A stretch of DNA of 64,000 bases from Plasmopara viticola (GCA_001695595.3 MBPM02000005.1:930001-994000), one strand, 5' to 3'. Positions 1 to 10,851 are shown, counted from the first letter of the stretch. The notes: generated by a model not told the origin, from the letters alone. Numbers and translations are program-made.

Positions 1-1752
1 AAAAAATACTGGCGCACCTCAATAGCTTCCTTGATACTATCAGCACCATATATCCGAAGAAACTGATCCGCCGAACAAGACTCAATCATAGACACCTTTG
101 GCGTGTCACCATGCAGAACGACCAGCGTGGTGTCGTTGACAATCTTTTTAATATAAACAGTGTTCGTTATATAGAGACGACACAACGTTTCCGATCACTT
201 CATACCTTTAAGTCGTGAATAATACCCAAATCTAAATGCCACTCGACAATTTCGACGGCAGACGGATCAAGGAAGAACAAAACACTCGATCCAACATTCC
301 AGCTTACCAGCAAAGTGTTCGCGTCTTTAACATCTTGGGGTGCATACGGAGGTTCTTGCACAAAGCGAAAAAGACCAAGTTTGTTAATTGACAAATTTCG
401 AGGCTGTATTCCTAAAAAATCATGTTAGAGTTATAGCTTTAACGATTGTCAAATCGAATTTGACAGTACATACCTTCTTCCATAGCGCAGTCTGGACTTT
501 GAAGAAATTGTGCAGGGCTCTTGCCCAGCGAAAATTTTAAGGTCGACGATACTTTACCCGATCGGGGGTCTGCTACCCACACACGTCGACCTGGCCGCGA
601 TGAAAATACCTTTGTTTCTCGCTTTTTTGCCGGATCAATCGATTCAATATTCAAGTTGGTAAAAAAACACGCTCCATACGATCCTTGCCGCGCCTTTGAA
701 CCAATCTGCACAGCACTGCCATCTCCAGAAGTAAGATTCAGCAGCAATACCCGCAACTGAGATGAAACCATCAAGATGTACGACCGATCGCTTTTCGTAA
801 TGTCTAGCTAGATAATGTACACAACGGCCGTCAGCTACGACTTTGATTACTCTTGTTTCAGTCTGCCTCACCTGTACAATACCCGACTCTTCTTTGAGCA
901 GTAATTCAGTGTCGGAACTGCCAAAGATGGCCGACACACCAGCACGCAACACAGTCTGACACACGGCACCTGCATTACACGCTGAAAAGAGACGTGTGCC
1001 GCGTTTGTCCCATAAAAAGCACGTGACGGGGAAGCCTGCGTGAAAGTCATGCGAAAACTCGACTTTCTCGCCAATTTTGTGGTAGTCCGATAGCTGGATC
1101 GCGTATACGACGCCACGCATCGTGCCCACTATAAGACGTTTCTGCAATGGGCAGATGCTTAGACAGGTAACAGCCACGCGGTCGTTGCTAGGCGGTGAGA
1201 TCGTCTTGACCAAATGGTATTTAGACGGCGCTCGGCCACCTTCACTGCGACCCAGTGCTGACGTTGCGTACAGATACACGCTGCCATTCGTAGCGCTTTA
1301 CACCAATAAAGGTGGATGACAATCAGTCTTTACTTTTGTCCGCATTGAAGTGACTAACGTACCCGCACGCGAGGAAGTTTGAAGATGCGTGCACACAAGT
1401 CAAACGGACCTTGCGATTCGGCGTCACCAATTCCAAATCGTTATAGTGCAGCAGTGGTCGGCTGCGTGCAGATACGACAGCTGTATCTCCTTCGTTCAGC
1501 GCCATCCCAGCCGCGGTATAGCAGGTCGTTGACTCACCGTTTGTATACCACCATCCGAAGTTGAAGGTCGCTTCCACTTGATTGGCTACAAAATTCCGGA
1601 ATTGGCCAATCTTAGACAACGTTGCGAACGAAATCGTGCGACTTCCGCTAAATCCACTTAGCGACGACTGCACTTGTCTGTTGTACCATCACGCGTGTGT
1701 AACATCAAACGCAGGCTTGGTCTTGAGCAGAAGACGGTATTTTAACAGCCAT
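1..1752 (-). CDS. HPS5: HPS5-like WD40 beta-propeller protein (BLOC-2 subunit), N-terminal part, runs off window start
   Basis: HPS5 is a subunit of BLOC-2, which acts in endosome to lysosome-related organelle trafficking. The N-terminal propeller is readable across inferred exons 1363-1670 (approximately), 872-1295, 474-807, 206-411 and <1-143. Introns of 62-67 nt with GT-AG ends lie at 1296-1362, 808-871, 412-473 and 144-205, and each join keeps frame. The segment QGSYGACFF followed by SSRPGRRVWVADPRSGKV matches the HPS5 pattern EYGACFF...CARPGSRMWEV, as I know it from animal HPS5. The upstream repeat LTCVHASSNFLACG matches the first WD blade. TECPR2 has a related propeller and is the main alternative. 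The 5' end is unsettled: the first exon is open from about 1670 without a good ATG, and an ATG at 1752 could be joined by a short intron. The gene is head to head with the E2-like gene (start 1812). Only the N-terminal half is present. Confidence 0.72.
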
Positions 1753-1811
1753 CGCAAGCGTCGCGACTCGGGGACGTCGACACTTTAGCTGACAGAGCTC
1801 CCGCGTCGAGC

Positions 1812-2845
1812 ATGTACATGCGTTCGGACTTTGCCGCCATGCGCGTGCGAAAAGATGTAAACGAGGTGTCTATCTTCGCTACTGGAATGAAAGGACCGAT
1901 TAGCGTTTTCTGACGCTATCCTTTTACTTTCTTCTACTGTTAGCTGGCCAAGGCCAAATTCACGTGTGCTCAAGCGAGAACCCGCGTGGAGTTTCCCGAT
2001 GGAGCGAACAATATGCTACAGCTTATCTTTACGATCTCCATCATTGACTTGTCAAGTCCATTTGCTTACGGGGACTTTACCTTTCTGGTGGACATTCCCA
2101 AGACGTACCCATTTCACGGTAATTTCTAGTGTTTATTAGTTAAACGAGTCAGGGAGGGGGGAGTTTGCTGACAATGTGCTCATTAATGCTACTTTGCTTT
2201 ACTTTGTGCACTCTTAGCTCCTAGCGTGCGATGTTTAACAAGGTAGGCTAGAGCGGCTGTTGACGTGCTGTGTTAAAATTTTTGACCCGAATTTGTTTTT
2301 GTCGTGTTTTTCTTTCGTGCGCAGAGTGTGGCATCCCAATATCGATATAGCAACAGGCAAGGTTATGATATCGATTCTTGGCAGGGACTGGCGTCCTGTG
2401 CTCAGCATCAACACTGTCTTGCTCGGACTACAGGTATTCAATACATAATTGCGCTTAATCGTGGACGATATTGTCTAACATAACTATGTCATCGCACTTG
2501 TTATAGTTGATCTTTCTGGAGCCTGCTATTGATGACGCTCTCAATTCTACGGCAGCAGACCAATTGCATCGAAATCCAGACCTGTTCAAGAAGGAGGTAC
2601 AAGAGATTCTTTGTGGTGGGACCTTTTACGGCATTGACTTTCCACCGCACCCGCGACGGATCGAAATGCAGCGTCAGCGTTGGAGTTTGCGAGTCAAACG
2701 GCCTCGCGAAGACGAATTCCTAGCGCCGAGCAGTGAATGGGGCAGTCTTGCAAGCCCAAATGCAAGCGACACGATCGGTATTGAAGCTCCGGTGCTTATG
2801 GAATGTACGAAGGGCCCGGCTTGGAAACGGACGCGAATCGGATAA
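1812..2845 (+). CDS. UBC12-like E2 fold protein lacking the catalytic cysteine
   Basis: Ubiquitin-conjugating (UBC) fold, closest to UBC12/UBE2M by eye. Inferred exons are 1812-1865, 1944-2118, 2218-2242, 2325-2433 and 2507-2845, giving 233 aa in frame throughout. The start ATG lies at 1812 and leads into MRVRKDVNELAKAKF, like the first E2 helix. The HPN motif is intact (HPNID, residues 88-92) and DWRPVLSINTV matches the stretch after the active site. Where UBC12 has the catalytic Cys (NVCLNIL), this protein reads KVMISIL, with Met99. It therefore cannot form a thioester at that position and may act as a UEV-like partner or scaffold (inference). A basic C-terminal extension of roughly 80 residues follows the UBC fold. 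The exon containing Met99 is unambiguous and unspliced around it. The gene shares a ~60 bp intergenic region with the HPS5-like gene. Confidence 0.82.
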
Positions 2846-2924
2846 GCATCTTGCGCCCAAAATTTGCGCATGCCGATTCTCAAGGGATATGTACCCAGCT
2901 CTAGATTAGTATATTTAATTAATC

Positions 2925-3180
2925 TTGATCGTATTGTATTGTATTGTATTACGTTATCGCGTTGCCAAGTTATGCACGTGCTAGGCTCAGTCTGGCTAGT
3001 CCACGGCATAGAGTGGTGTCCACATACGTCGGGTCTCGTTCGGTGGGCAGTGCAGCCAGCACCGAGGTCGTGAGGGTCTTCCATTATTTTGTTTAGCTCT
3101 GACTTGGTAAGAGCCCAGGTGGCGCCCTGGTCCTGGAGACCGTCGCGTCGAGGGTGAGACTCGTTAGAGACTTGCAGATG
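2925..3180 (-). mobile_element. LINE (non-LTR retrotransposon) 3' fragment with pentanucleotide tail
   Basis: Read on the minus strand, 3180 to about 3126 matches the LINE-related sequence at 25.32-25.37 kb almost base for base (segment around CTAACGAGTCTCACCCTCGA). It then jumps to a segment encoding ATWALTKSELNK, the same late reverse-transcriptase-region peptide found at 25.86 kb. The minus-strand copy runs toward a run of about four AATAC units at 2930-2951, which resembles the simple-repeat tail of a LINE 3' end (inference). It is an internally deleted relic with no coding capacity. Confidence 0.6.
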
Positions 3181-3283
3181 CATGTTCAGTACTTCAAAAA
3201 TTGAATATCTCCACAAAAAATTTGTCAGGAAAATCATTTGCAAAAATTATAGTAATAGCACATACGTCAATAGCCAGTCGCCA

Positions 3284-3989
3284 ATGACGATGGTGGAGGT
3301 GGAGTTGCAACAAAAGCTGTTGGTAGACGCGCAATCTACGGCTACCATGACACGCCTTCTACGCCAGGAAATTGCTCTGTTCCAGCGTTGCATGTACAAG
3401 AATCACAGCCAACACCGTCGTGCCTTTTTCTTTCAAAATCTGCAGCAAGTCAAGCGTTGCCTGCGTGATTGCAAGTTGGAGGCTCTTGATAGTGTGTTTT
3501 CAGAAGCTGCAGATGTTTTAAAGCAACTAGAGCTGCAAGCGACAGCGCATCATATTTCATGGAAACTATTGGCGACCGACATTAAAGTTGAAACTGACGC
3601 TGTGCTGCGAAAATTCGTGCGTGTGGCTGAGACTGTAGCAGAGATCATTCGAGCAGCACAGAAGGCATACAAAGGTGCATTTGTAAGAAATCTCACATTA
3701 GCTCGTCTTCTTGTTACTAATTGTGTAATTTTTTCAAATTCCAGCTTTGATGGTGCAGTTTGCAATGACGTACTTCATGCCCTTTGTACTCACGATGAAC
3801 AGCATTCTCGCACGATTAACAGTCCTCTTCAAAGCAGTGCTTGTACGAGCGATCGAACTTCATGGTGGCATTACCTTGCTGTATTTAAATGAAGTGACAA
3901 AGTCGAACCCCTTGCGTGCTAGGACCACAGCCGTGCAGCTGTGCGGGTACCAGATTCCAAACAATGTGCTACAAATTGCCAATGCGTGA
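3284..3989 (+). CDS. RNase MRP subunit Rmp1 / Nepro-like nucleolar protein
   Basis: Two exons, 3284-3674 and 3745-3989, with a 70-nt intron; 211 aa. The signature [19 protein letters not shown] (roughly residues 35-55) resembles the YKNxxQHRRxxxFxxLxxVRR motif of the Nepro (nucleolus and neural progenitor) and Rmp1 (RNase MRP) families, which act in nucleolar rRNA/RNase MRP function. After the splice the protein continues [19 protein letters not shown], a hydrophobic helical stretch typical of the same families. The donor used (AAAG^GTGCAT) is weak, but it is the one that restores the frame; the stronger GTAAGA 9 nt later leads to a stop. An in-frame ATG at 3182 exists, but the added residues are AT-rich and look untranslated. 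The precise family member cannot be decided from sequence alone. Confidence 0.6.
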
Positions 3990-4396
3990 ATATAGAAAGG
4001 AAAGGCCATTGCTGTTTCAGAATGTTGAATCGTTGTACTAAATTTCAATCACTTGTTACATGCAAGTGAAAATTTACTACCAACATGTGAATAAACACGT
4101 ATCGACAAAGGAAGCCTACGCGCGGAATATAGACAAGTTGCAGCGCTTGGACATGGGGGTGTTTACTCACAAAGGAGAGCCATAGCCCTCGACGGTCTTG
4201 TTGAAGTCCATCTTACCCTATCAATACCGAAGATCCGCAAGTCAGTTGCACACTTAAGGGTCCACGTATCCACGCACGGTACCTGCACACTAAGATCAAG
4301 AACGCGTGTGGTCATGTCCAAGTCCATTTCCACTTGCACACCGATAGAACGTGTTGTCGGGGCTACATCACACCACGAAAAACCGTCAACGAGAAT

Positions 4397-5233
4397 TCAG
4401 CAGAACATTGCCTGATCCTGAACACGCTTACCCGAACAGGTACAGGACTTCTTGGCAAGACCACATCGTATGCATTTGTAGTTAGATGGTACTAGCGGGC
4501 ACACATGACCTTTCTTAGGCTCCCCGCACTGCAAAAACAGTTACACCGCAAGCAAAATGAGCTTCCCTTTTTACGCGGATTCGTGGCGTTCAGAGCTTCT
4601 CGCACCTTACTGCAGCGATAATTGCCTCGATTCCGGTTCAGTGCCTTTGTTGCAAGATCAAGATCGACAGCATCCATTCCCAGCATGTCATTGTTTCCGT
4701 CCTGCAGTTGGTTCATGAAGCCACCCGTACGGTCGCGACCCAGCGTACCCACTCCATAGTCCATTAATTCCGCTGCAGTCGCAAAGATGCTGTACATCAG
4801 CTTTTCTAAAATTAACACACCCTTCGAGCACCCACATTGTCCACTTACAGTCATTTACATCCATCGGCAAGTTTTCGTTTATCTTGTCGACTTGCGTGCG
4901 GGAAAGTGACAAGCTGAGAAAATGTCATCTACCCTGTTCGTAATTCCTCTTATATCTTATAAGGCGTGTTCCAACTACTGCCTTCGGTTGGGGGGAGTCG
5001 AGACGACAAGTTAGGTTTAATCTAATCATAATAGATTTATGAGTATTATTGAGTGTAGTAATGGATAAAGCTGATGATTGTCCTATCTCGACACTATCGC
5101 TTTTCACATTAGGCGGTTTGAAATGGCAGCTATGTAGAAGTGCGGCGGAAACATTATTAGTAATTTCATGAGGCATTTGCTTTAATGCTATCGGGGTCTT
5201 CGATATCGATGACGTAGTAGTAACGCTAGTCAC
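4397..5233 (-). CDS. Zinc-ribbon protein of unknown function (multi-exon)
   Basis: Inferred exons are 4933-5233, 4859-4890, 4606-4800 and 4397-4528, with introns of 42, 58 and 77 nt; all joins keep frame (about 219 aa). The C-terminal part holds two Cys clusters, YRCSKCGEPKKGHVCP and YKCIRCGLAKKSCTC, split by an intron directly after the first CxxC half. The first cluster resembles the CSKCGxPKKGHxC knuckle found in some plant and oomycete nuclear proteins. The middle (ENLPMDLMYSIFATAAELM, then GTLGRDRTGGFMNQL) is well formed but not recognised. The first exon is Ser/Thr/Asn-rich and its start is uncertain: no in-frame ATG, only a GTG at 5233, so a further upstream exon is likely. The exons from 4890 downward are better supported than the first. 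Confidence 0.55.
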
Positions 5234-5239
5234 GGCATG

Positions 5240-6960
5240 TGCAATAGAAGTTACTTAAAGCAAATATTTCATACGCTAAATTATAAGCCATAATGAATAG
5301 GCACCCATAATTGCGACAACAATTTTTTTAAAATGCACATTTGAAATTTTAAGATTGACCCGAACAATGCATTCCTGCACGCTTACTCTGTGTAAGGTGC
5401 TGTGCGACGTCGTCTCACCTAATAGTATCCAGTAGCTAGACTAACACCTTCGAGTGGATCGCCCGACCTTCCTTTATTTATCGAACGCGGATGTAATGCT
5501 CGAGCGACTTGCTGAATGTTATGGTTCTGAGGAGGTGGCTACATTTGCAGCCCCCCTGCTGTTGAGCAGTTAAAACGCGATACGGCTCTATAACTGCACA
5601 AAGGGACGTATGCTCCAGGCCTTGGTAGCATAAGCTTCGGAGCCTCCGGCGGTAATTCCGGTGGTAGCGTCTATAATGGGGTCCAAGTCGGCCAAACTTA
5701 AATTTTTCCTCAATAGAAATCAAGGCCTTCCGTTTAAGGGGTTAAAGTGGCCACTAAAACGACCAAAATCGCGATCGGTCAGGTGTGTGTTGCTTTGGCA
5801 CCCTCTTACAGGAAAAAAGCTGGGTATGAACCCGTACATTTACCTCTATTGGAAATTTTGTCTTCTTGAAGCTGATAATGAAACGGTTGAGAGTAACACA
5901 TCTTCCAGCAAGCTTTAACCAAGCCAGCGCTGATGCTTTTTTGCCCGCAAGCAAGATATGTATGAGCTTTCTGATTGTTTAGTTATTTAACAGACTAAAA
6001 AGGTGCCCGTTACTGGAACGCGAATCTTTAAACAGATCAACGCGATTGTGCTCATGGTATGTCTCAGGGGCGCGCACAAGTACGATAAAAAGGCTTAATA
6101 AATACCTCACTAAGTAACATACAGCCACACAAAGGTTAACTTTTCTAAATTTGTATGGATGGACACTTTTTTGTAGGTCAAGAGCTAACGGCTTCAGCTG
6201 CCAAAGAGCTACATCCGCTGCTCAAGCGGCGATACGAAAAGGTTACATTATCTGCGCCTATCACAAAGGCCCGACAAGTTGAACCTTGCCTCACTTTAGG
6301 GCGTTAGATGGCTGTTGGCAACCAAAAGCATTATCATGGGTGTTTTATTTGACTCGTGTCTTTCTAGAAGAGGACCGACAAATCGGAACTTCGTCCCGCC
6401 CAGGGGCTTTGTAAATTTGCTCTCGGACGCTGCGCACTCATGGCAGAGAACGGCACGAACGGGGCATTCTACTCGGTATGATAATCTTACAGAAAAATAG
6501 CTGTAGATAACTGCTGGATCTGCAGGCTAGTGTAGGCGCCTTTAAACGATTGCGGAAAATCATAACTGATGACTGACTTTTTGAAGAAAAATCATTTTGA
6601 CTGGCTGATGGGACACTTTAGACGTCTTATGAATTTAAAAATAAATGAACTCGACTGTACAATAAGTAAGTTTTGACAGCGCAAAGTCATTTCCAATTCT
6701 TGACATGAAAATATAAGACACCCCATGGCTTAAAAAGCACGAGATCTGCGCTTAGTTTGCGCCAACGAGTTTAAGCCCTGATTTTGTGTACAAATCCTCA
6801 TTTCGGCATGAACGAAGAAAATAAGACATCGTTTGATAGGGACCTGGGTGACGTACCCAATACTTTATGTAGGGCGTCTTAAGATTTTTTGGTTCCTCAA
6901 AGCTCCATATTTGTGTTAAAAGTTATGAATTTAAGCCCAAAGCTCTATTATTAAGAATTA
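5240..6960. other. Intergenic region with exon-like open segments, no gene assigned
   Basis: No complete gene was recognised. On the plus strand around 5850-5950, 6000-6057 and 6186-6240 there are open stretches in one style of codon use. They read LPASFNQASADAFLPASK, KKVPVTGTRIFKQINAIVLM and LTASAAKELHPLLKRRYEK. The second is followed by a plausible donor GTATGT, but the first lacks a GT donor (it reads AAGATATGT). They could be exons of an unidentified or decayed gene. The remainder is AT-rich without structure that I can interpret. Confidence 0.25.
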
Positions 6961-6999
6961 TTGGCCCATTTTGCTCCGTACACAGCTTGTCACCGTATC

Positions 7000-8630
7000 A
7001 TGTCGTTCAACTTTGGCGCGTCGTCCGCGGCTCCGTCGGGCGGCTTTAACTTCGGTGTCAATTCAACCTCCTCCACATCTTCCACAACACCAAGCACTAG
7101 CAGCTTCTCTTTCGGCACGACCTCCAGTGCCCCCACTACGTCTACCGCACCATCGTCAGGCTTCAGCTTTGGTGCGAAGCCAACGACTGCTGCCACTAGC
7201 GGATTTACCTTTACACAATCATCCTCGGCACCTGCTTCCGCACCTGCACCTGCAGCTTCCGCTGAAGCCAAGAGCAGTGCTCCTTCAACAGGCTTTAGCT
7301 TTGGATCGACTGATAGCGCATCCACGGGTCCATCCACCGGCACCTCTGGCTTTAGCTTTGGTGCAGCTTCGACTCCAGCAGAGGCAAAGTCAAGTGCTTC
7401 AGCCACGTCCAACTTTAGCTTTGGATCAACATCTATTGCTACACCGGAGAAAGGAGCAGTCCCAGCGTCAACGGGGGGATTTAGCTTTGGTGCAGCATCC
7501 ACGCCAGATGTTGCGAAGCCTGCTGGAGCGCCGCCAGCGGCTTCGGGCTTCTCTTTTGGCTCAGCGGTAGCTCCTAGCGCTGCAACAAGCACGACAACAA
7601 GTACGTCGACCGGTGGATTTAGTTTTGGTGCTGTAGCCAATTCAACGGACAAAGCCGAAGAGAGCAAGACTGAGACGTCGAAAGCTCCAGCGTTCGGCTT
7701 CGGCACGTCCACGGCGACTTCAACAGCTCCAGCGTTTGGTTTTGGAACGTCCACGACAACTTCCAGCACTGCTGGATCGACTGCGACTGGTTCTACAGCT
7801 ATCACAGCTGCTGTGACGGAGATGGAGAAGCCTCCAGCTGAGTACATGGGTCGAACGATTGAGGTACGAATGAGTACCTCAAATTGGTATGGTAAAGAGC
7901 AAGAAATAAAGCTCATGATTGACCATTTATTGTATTGTAAAGGATATTATCAACGCGTGGAGCGAGCAGCTGGAGCGCAATGCAGACACATTTACCACGG
8001 AAGCTGTGAAAGGTTTGCTATCGTAGCTGTTGTGGCGTTTGTCTATGCTACTGTGCTGATGGTTTGAGTGTGTTTTGACACTTGACAGTAAGCAAGTGGG
8101 ACAACGATCTCATGGATAGTCAGCGAAAGCTCGGGGACATTGCAAGCGATGTGCGCCGGATCCAAGTGGCTCAGAACGAGCTGGATACGAATTTGGACAC
8201 GATCTTTGCTTATCAGATGGAACTGAAGTCAACGCTTGAGGTATAAAGTGGATTGGACACCATGGACTGGTTTTAAACTCAAAGTTAATGCGTGTCTTGC
8301 TTTTTGCAGCAATTGGAAAAGAGCGTGGATAAGATGTACGAGTCGCAGGATCAAATGCCCGTGGCTGCTGACATTGAGCGCGAACAGACCTTGCAATTGT
8401 CCGTAGATATCGATGACCAACTCAATTCAATGACAACGACACTGAAGGAGACGGTCGAGAAGTTGAACAAGGCGCAGGATGAGGTGACGGATGAAAAGAA
8501 CCCAATGGTGCAAATCTTAAAAGTGCTTAACGTGCACCACAACTCGCTCGAGTGGATTGAAAGCAGCGCAGGCCAACTCAGTAGTGAAATCGGACAATTG
8601 TCGCGTAAGCTGCAAGAGTCGTCAATTTAA
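7000..8630 (+). CDS. NUP62: Nucleoporin Nup62 / Nsp1 (central channel FG nucleoporin)
   Basis: Nup62/Nsp1 is the FG nucleoporin of the central transport channel of the nuclear pore, where it assembles with Nup54 and Nup58 through a coiled coil. Exons 7000-7863, 7943-8012, 8089-8240 and 8310-8630 give 468 aa in frame. Residues 1-280 are an S/T/A-rich FG domain with about a dozen FG motifs (mostly FSFG, also FNFG and FGFG). The Nsp1_C domain follows, beginning near EKPPAEYMGRTIEDIINAW and running through WDNDLMDSQRKLGDIA to QILKVLNVHHNSLEWIES. That is the family order and an ordinary family length. The three introns (79, 76 and 69 nt) all lie in the coiled-coil part, and the FG part is one exon. 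ATG at 7000 begins MSFNFG, a typical start. An Inr-like CATTTTGC lies about 35 bp upstream. Confidence 0.93.
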
Positions 8631-8813
8631 GGGCTACTCCCAACAGCAAGCTCAAGTGCATGGTTAGCAGCCTAGAGGTTGTCGTGGGACTGCGGAATAA
8701 ATGTCCTAGTGGATAGTTTGGAGAAAAATATGCTTCTTTTTCGCATTGTATAGAAATTGACTTTAGACTTTTACTGATAGCATTAAGGCTTAACGCGAGC
8801 AAGACCACGGTGC

Positions 8814-9839
8814 ATGAGCGTCGCTGAGATCCCTTGTATCTCGCTAGATGATCCAAAGCAAGGCGACAAACTGGCCAACGCCTTTGCGCACTTTGGCTGT
8901 TGCTACCTCACGGGCCACGGGATCTCCGACCTGCTGATGAACCAGACAATGCAAAGTACGGCCTCGTTTTGCGCCCTGCCTCAGGAAATTAAAGCTGCCA
9001 TTCCCGTCGTGGAAAATGGCCAGGGGTTTACGCGTGGGTACATTGGCGTCGGCAGAGAAAGCGGCAGTGTTGCGTGTGTAGAAGTCAAGGAGGCGTTCTC
9101 ATACGGGTACGAATGGGCTGAAGACAAGACGCCACCCTTTGAAAATGGACTACAAGGCCCGAACGTCTGGCCCACGGCCGAAGAGTGGCCTGTAAGCCAC
9201 CGCAACGTCCTGAATGAGTTTTACAAGAAAATGACGGCAGCAGCACGTCTTGTGGCTCGAACGCTATCGCAGAGTCTTTATAAGGAGGCAGACTTCTTGG
9301 ACAAGGACTGTCACAGCGGCGAGACTATCTCCCTCATGCGCATGTTTCACTACTTTCCCTACGAACAATATGCGAACTTAAGCAAAAACGGGCCTTTTAA
9401 ACCGGACACGGTGCAAGCCTTGATTGGCTCGAGTCCCCACACGGATTGGGGGTTCCTGACCCTCATTCTGCAAGACGCAGTGGGTGGCTTGCAGATATGG
9501 CACCATGATAAGTGGGTCGATGTACCTTACGTACCCGGAACACTCGTAGCAAATGTTGGAGACTACTTGTCGCTTGTGACGCGCGGAAAATGCCTGTCCC
9601 CTGTCCATCGTGTGGTAGCCGACACGCAGGAACGGTACTCGCTTGTGTTTTTCTACTATCCCGACTTTAATGCGGTCATTCCGTCTTTTGACGACGCGAA
9701 GGAGCTGCGTATTGGAGGTGATGCGGCAAACGCGAACGACAGCAAGCCGTTTAATAACTTGCTGGATGGCACCGTCCGCAAGACTGGCGGGTGCTTTGGG
9801 GAGTATATAATGGATAAATGGGCAGGAGTCCAACGCTAA
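8814..9839 (+). CDS. 2-oxoglutarate/Fe(II)-dependent dioxygenase (DIOX_N + 2OG-FeII_Oxy, IPNS/GA-oxidase-like)
   Basis: Single-exon gene, 341 aa. The N-terminal DIOX_N segment reads IPCISLDDPKQ and FAHFGCCYLTGHGI. The catalytic double-stranded beta-helix carries the Fe(II) ligands H209 and D211 (PHTDWGFLTL) and H265 (SPVHRVV), and the 2-oxoglutarate-binding R274-x-S276 (RYSLVFFYYP). This is the isopenicillin N synthase / gibberellin-oxidase-like superfamily, soluble and using O2 and 2-oxoglutarate to hydroxylate or oxidise small molecules. Length is normal for the family and all catalytic residues are present, so it is probably active. The substrate cannot be inferred. ATG at 8814 fits the family start; the upstream 180 bp separate it from Nup62. 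Confidence 0.93.
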   Translation: MSVAEIPCISLDDPKQGDKLANAFAHFGCCYLTGHGISDLLMNQTMQSTASFCALPQEIKAAIPVVENGQGFTRGYIGVGRESGSVACVEVKEAFSYGYEWAEDKTPPFENGLQGPNVWPTAEEWPVSHRNVLNEFYKKMTAAARLVARTLSQSLYKEADFLDKDCHSGETISLMRMFHYFPYEQYANLSKNGPFKPDTVQALIGSSPHTDWGFLTLILQDAVGGLQIWHHDKWVDVPYVPGTLVANVGDYLSLVTRGKCLSPVHRVVADTQERYSLVFFYYPDFNAVIPSFDDAKELRIGGDAANANDSKPFNNLLDGTVRKTGGCFGEYIMDKWAGVQR

Positions 9840-10851
9840 TTAGCGGCTCTAATTAGTTGCTTTGTCTCTCAAGACAAAAGGTTGGGCAACATACAACACC
9901 TTTAATGCGACTAGAGCTTGCTTTCCTACGGCTTTAAGTCATTAAAAAGCTGGTCGACGCACGACTATAGGATTTTCTCGCGAATTTATTTTGATGTTCA
10001 TGCAAGTTGATAGCATTGTAACGATATAAGACTTCGTGCGGGTACGATCCTTTGACCATCTCGTTTAAGCATCATCCATAGCAGAGCATCTAATTGCTTG
10101 GAGAGTCCCAACAGATATCTACTTAAAGCCTTTTGGAGCGTAAACCACCTGTACTTGTTCATCTTGAAATTGTTCGATTCAACGGCGACCACAAGACCTT
10201 GAGTATGGTAGGCAAGTCATACGTAGCTCTCCTCCTTGTTATTGCAAGATCCACCGAGACCTCTAAAGCTGGAATTTTGCATCAGCTGCAGCAACAATCA
10301 CCGGTTGCAAGTCCACTGCTCGATGACTTTTGGCCGGAAAATGCTACTTCGCGTCAACGAGCGTGCTGTCGCCGGTCTCTTTCCAACTACACCTTGCATC
10401 CCAGTGGCACGGTCCAGAACAACTCTATGGCTCACGTTGGAAGTAACGGCTCCTTATCATCGCAGCGCAATACCAGCGTGGATTTCGAGTGGAGCATTGT
10501 CGGTGTGTCCGACCTAGCACAGGGTGCTTCCAACAAAGATCATGTTACGTCGCTTGCGCTTATAGTTTCGAAATGCATGTCGAGAATCTCTTGACTCTCT
10601 GGCTAGAGTTCTCTTTACACATGATACTGGTCAAGCACATGAGCCCCCGCAATTCTTATACTATAAAAATATCTGAAAAGATTGAGAAGGGGAAGGCACG
10701 AAATGTGTCATCGTATCTTCTTACTGTTTACGGAATGGCACAATGCCGTGAGAAATGTAATAAACATTGCATTTATTATATTTAAAGGACAAGAATATGT
10801 ACAAGATGCAATAGAACCAATTGAAAAGGCTTCCACGCAATGTCTCTGTCG
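9840..10851. other. Spacer between dioxygenase and first CAP gene
   Basis: AT-rich spacer. It contains one open frame at 10205-10594 (listed separately) and otherwise nothing I recognise. Confidence 0.4.
10205..10594 (+). CDS. Possible small secreted protein (unsupported homology)
   Basis: Open frame of 129 aa from ATG 10205. The start MVGKSYVALLLVIARSTETS has a short hydrophobic core that could be a weak signal peptide. The rest is S/N/T-rich with no recognised motif; there is no RxLR or EER in the usual position. Another plus-strand frame is open in part of the same stretch, so this could be chance. No neighbour supports a role beyond its nearness to the secreted CAP gene. Confidence 0.2.
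   Translation: MVGKSYVALLLVIARSTETSKAGILHQLQQQSPVASPLLDDFWPENATSRQRACCRRSLSNYTLHPSGTVQNNSMAHVGSNGSLSSQRNTSVDFEWSIVGVSDLAQGASNKDHVTSLALIVSKCMSRIS

Noticed and set aside
1785..1973. Minus-strand frame as the first exon of the HPS5-like gene
   Set aside because: It overlaps exons 1 and 2 of the E2-like gene on the other strand, which have clear homology, and does not resemble an HPS5 start.
2674..3243. Minus-strand open frame of 189 codons
   Set aside because: It overlaps the last exon of the E2-like gene and the LINE fragment; the ALTKSEL part is explained by the LINE.
5661..5918. Plus-strand open frame of 85 codons
   Set aside because: No motif, and the neighbouring frame carries the more protein-like segments.
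6971..7916. Alternative frames on both strands within the Nup62 FG region
   Set aside because: Shadow frames of the repetitive FG-coding exon; only the frame with FSFG motifs and the Nsp1 C-terminal domain is credible.
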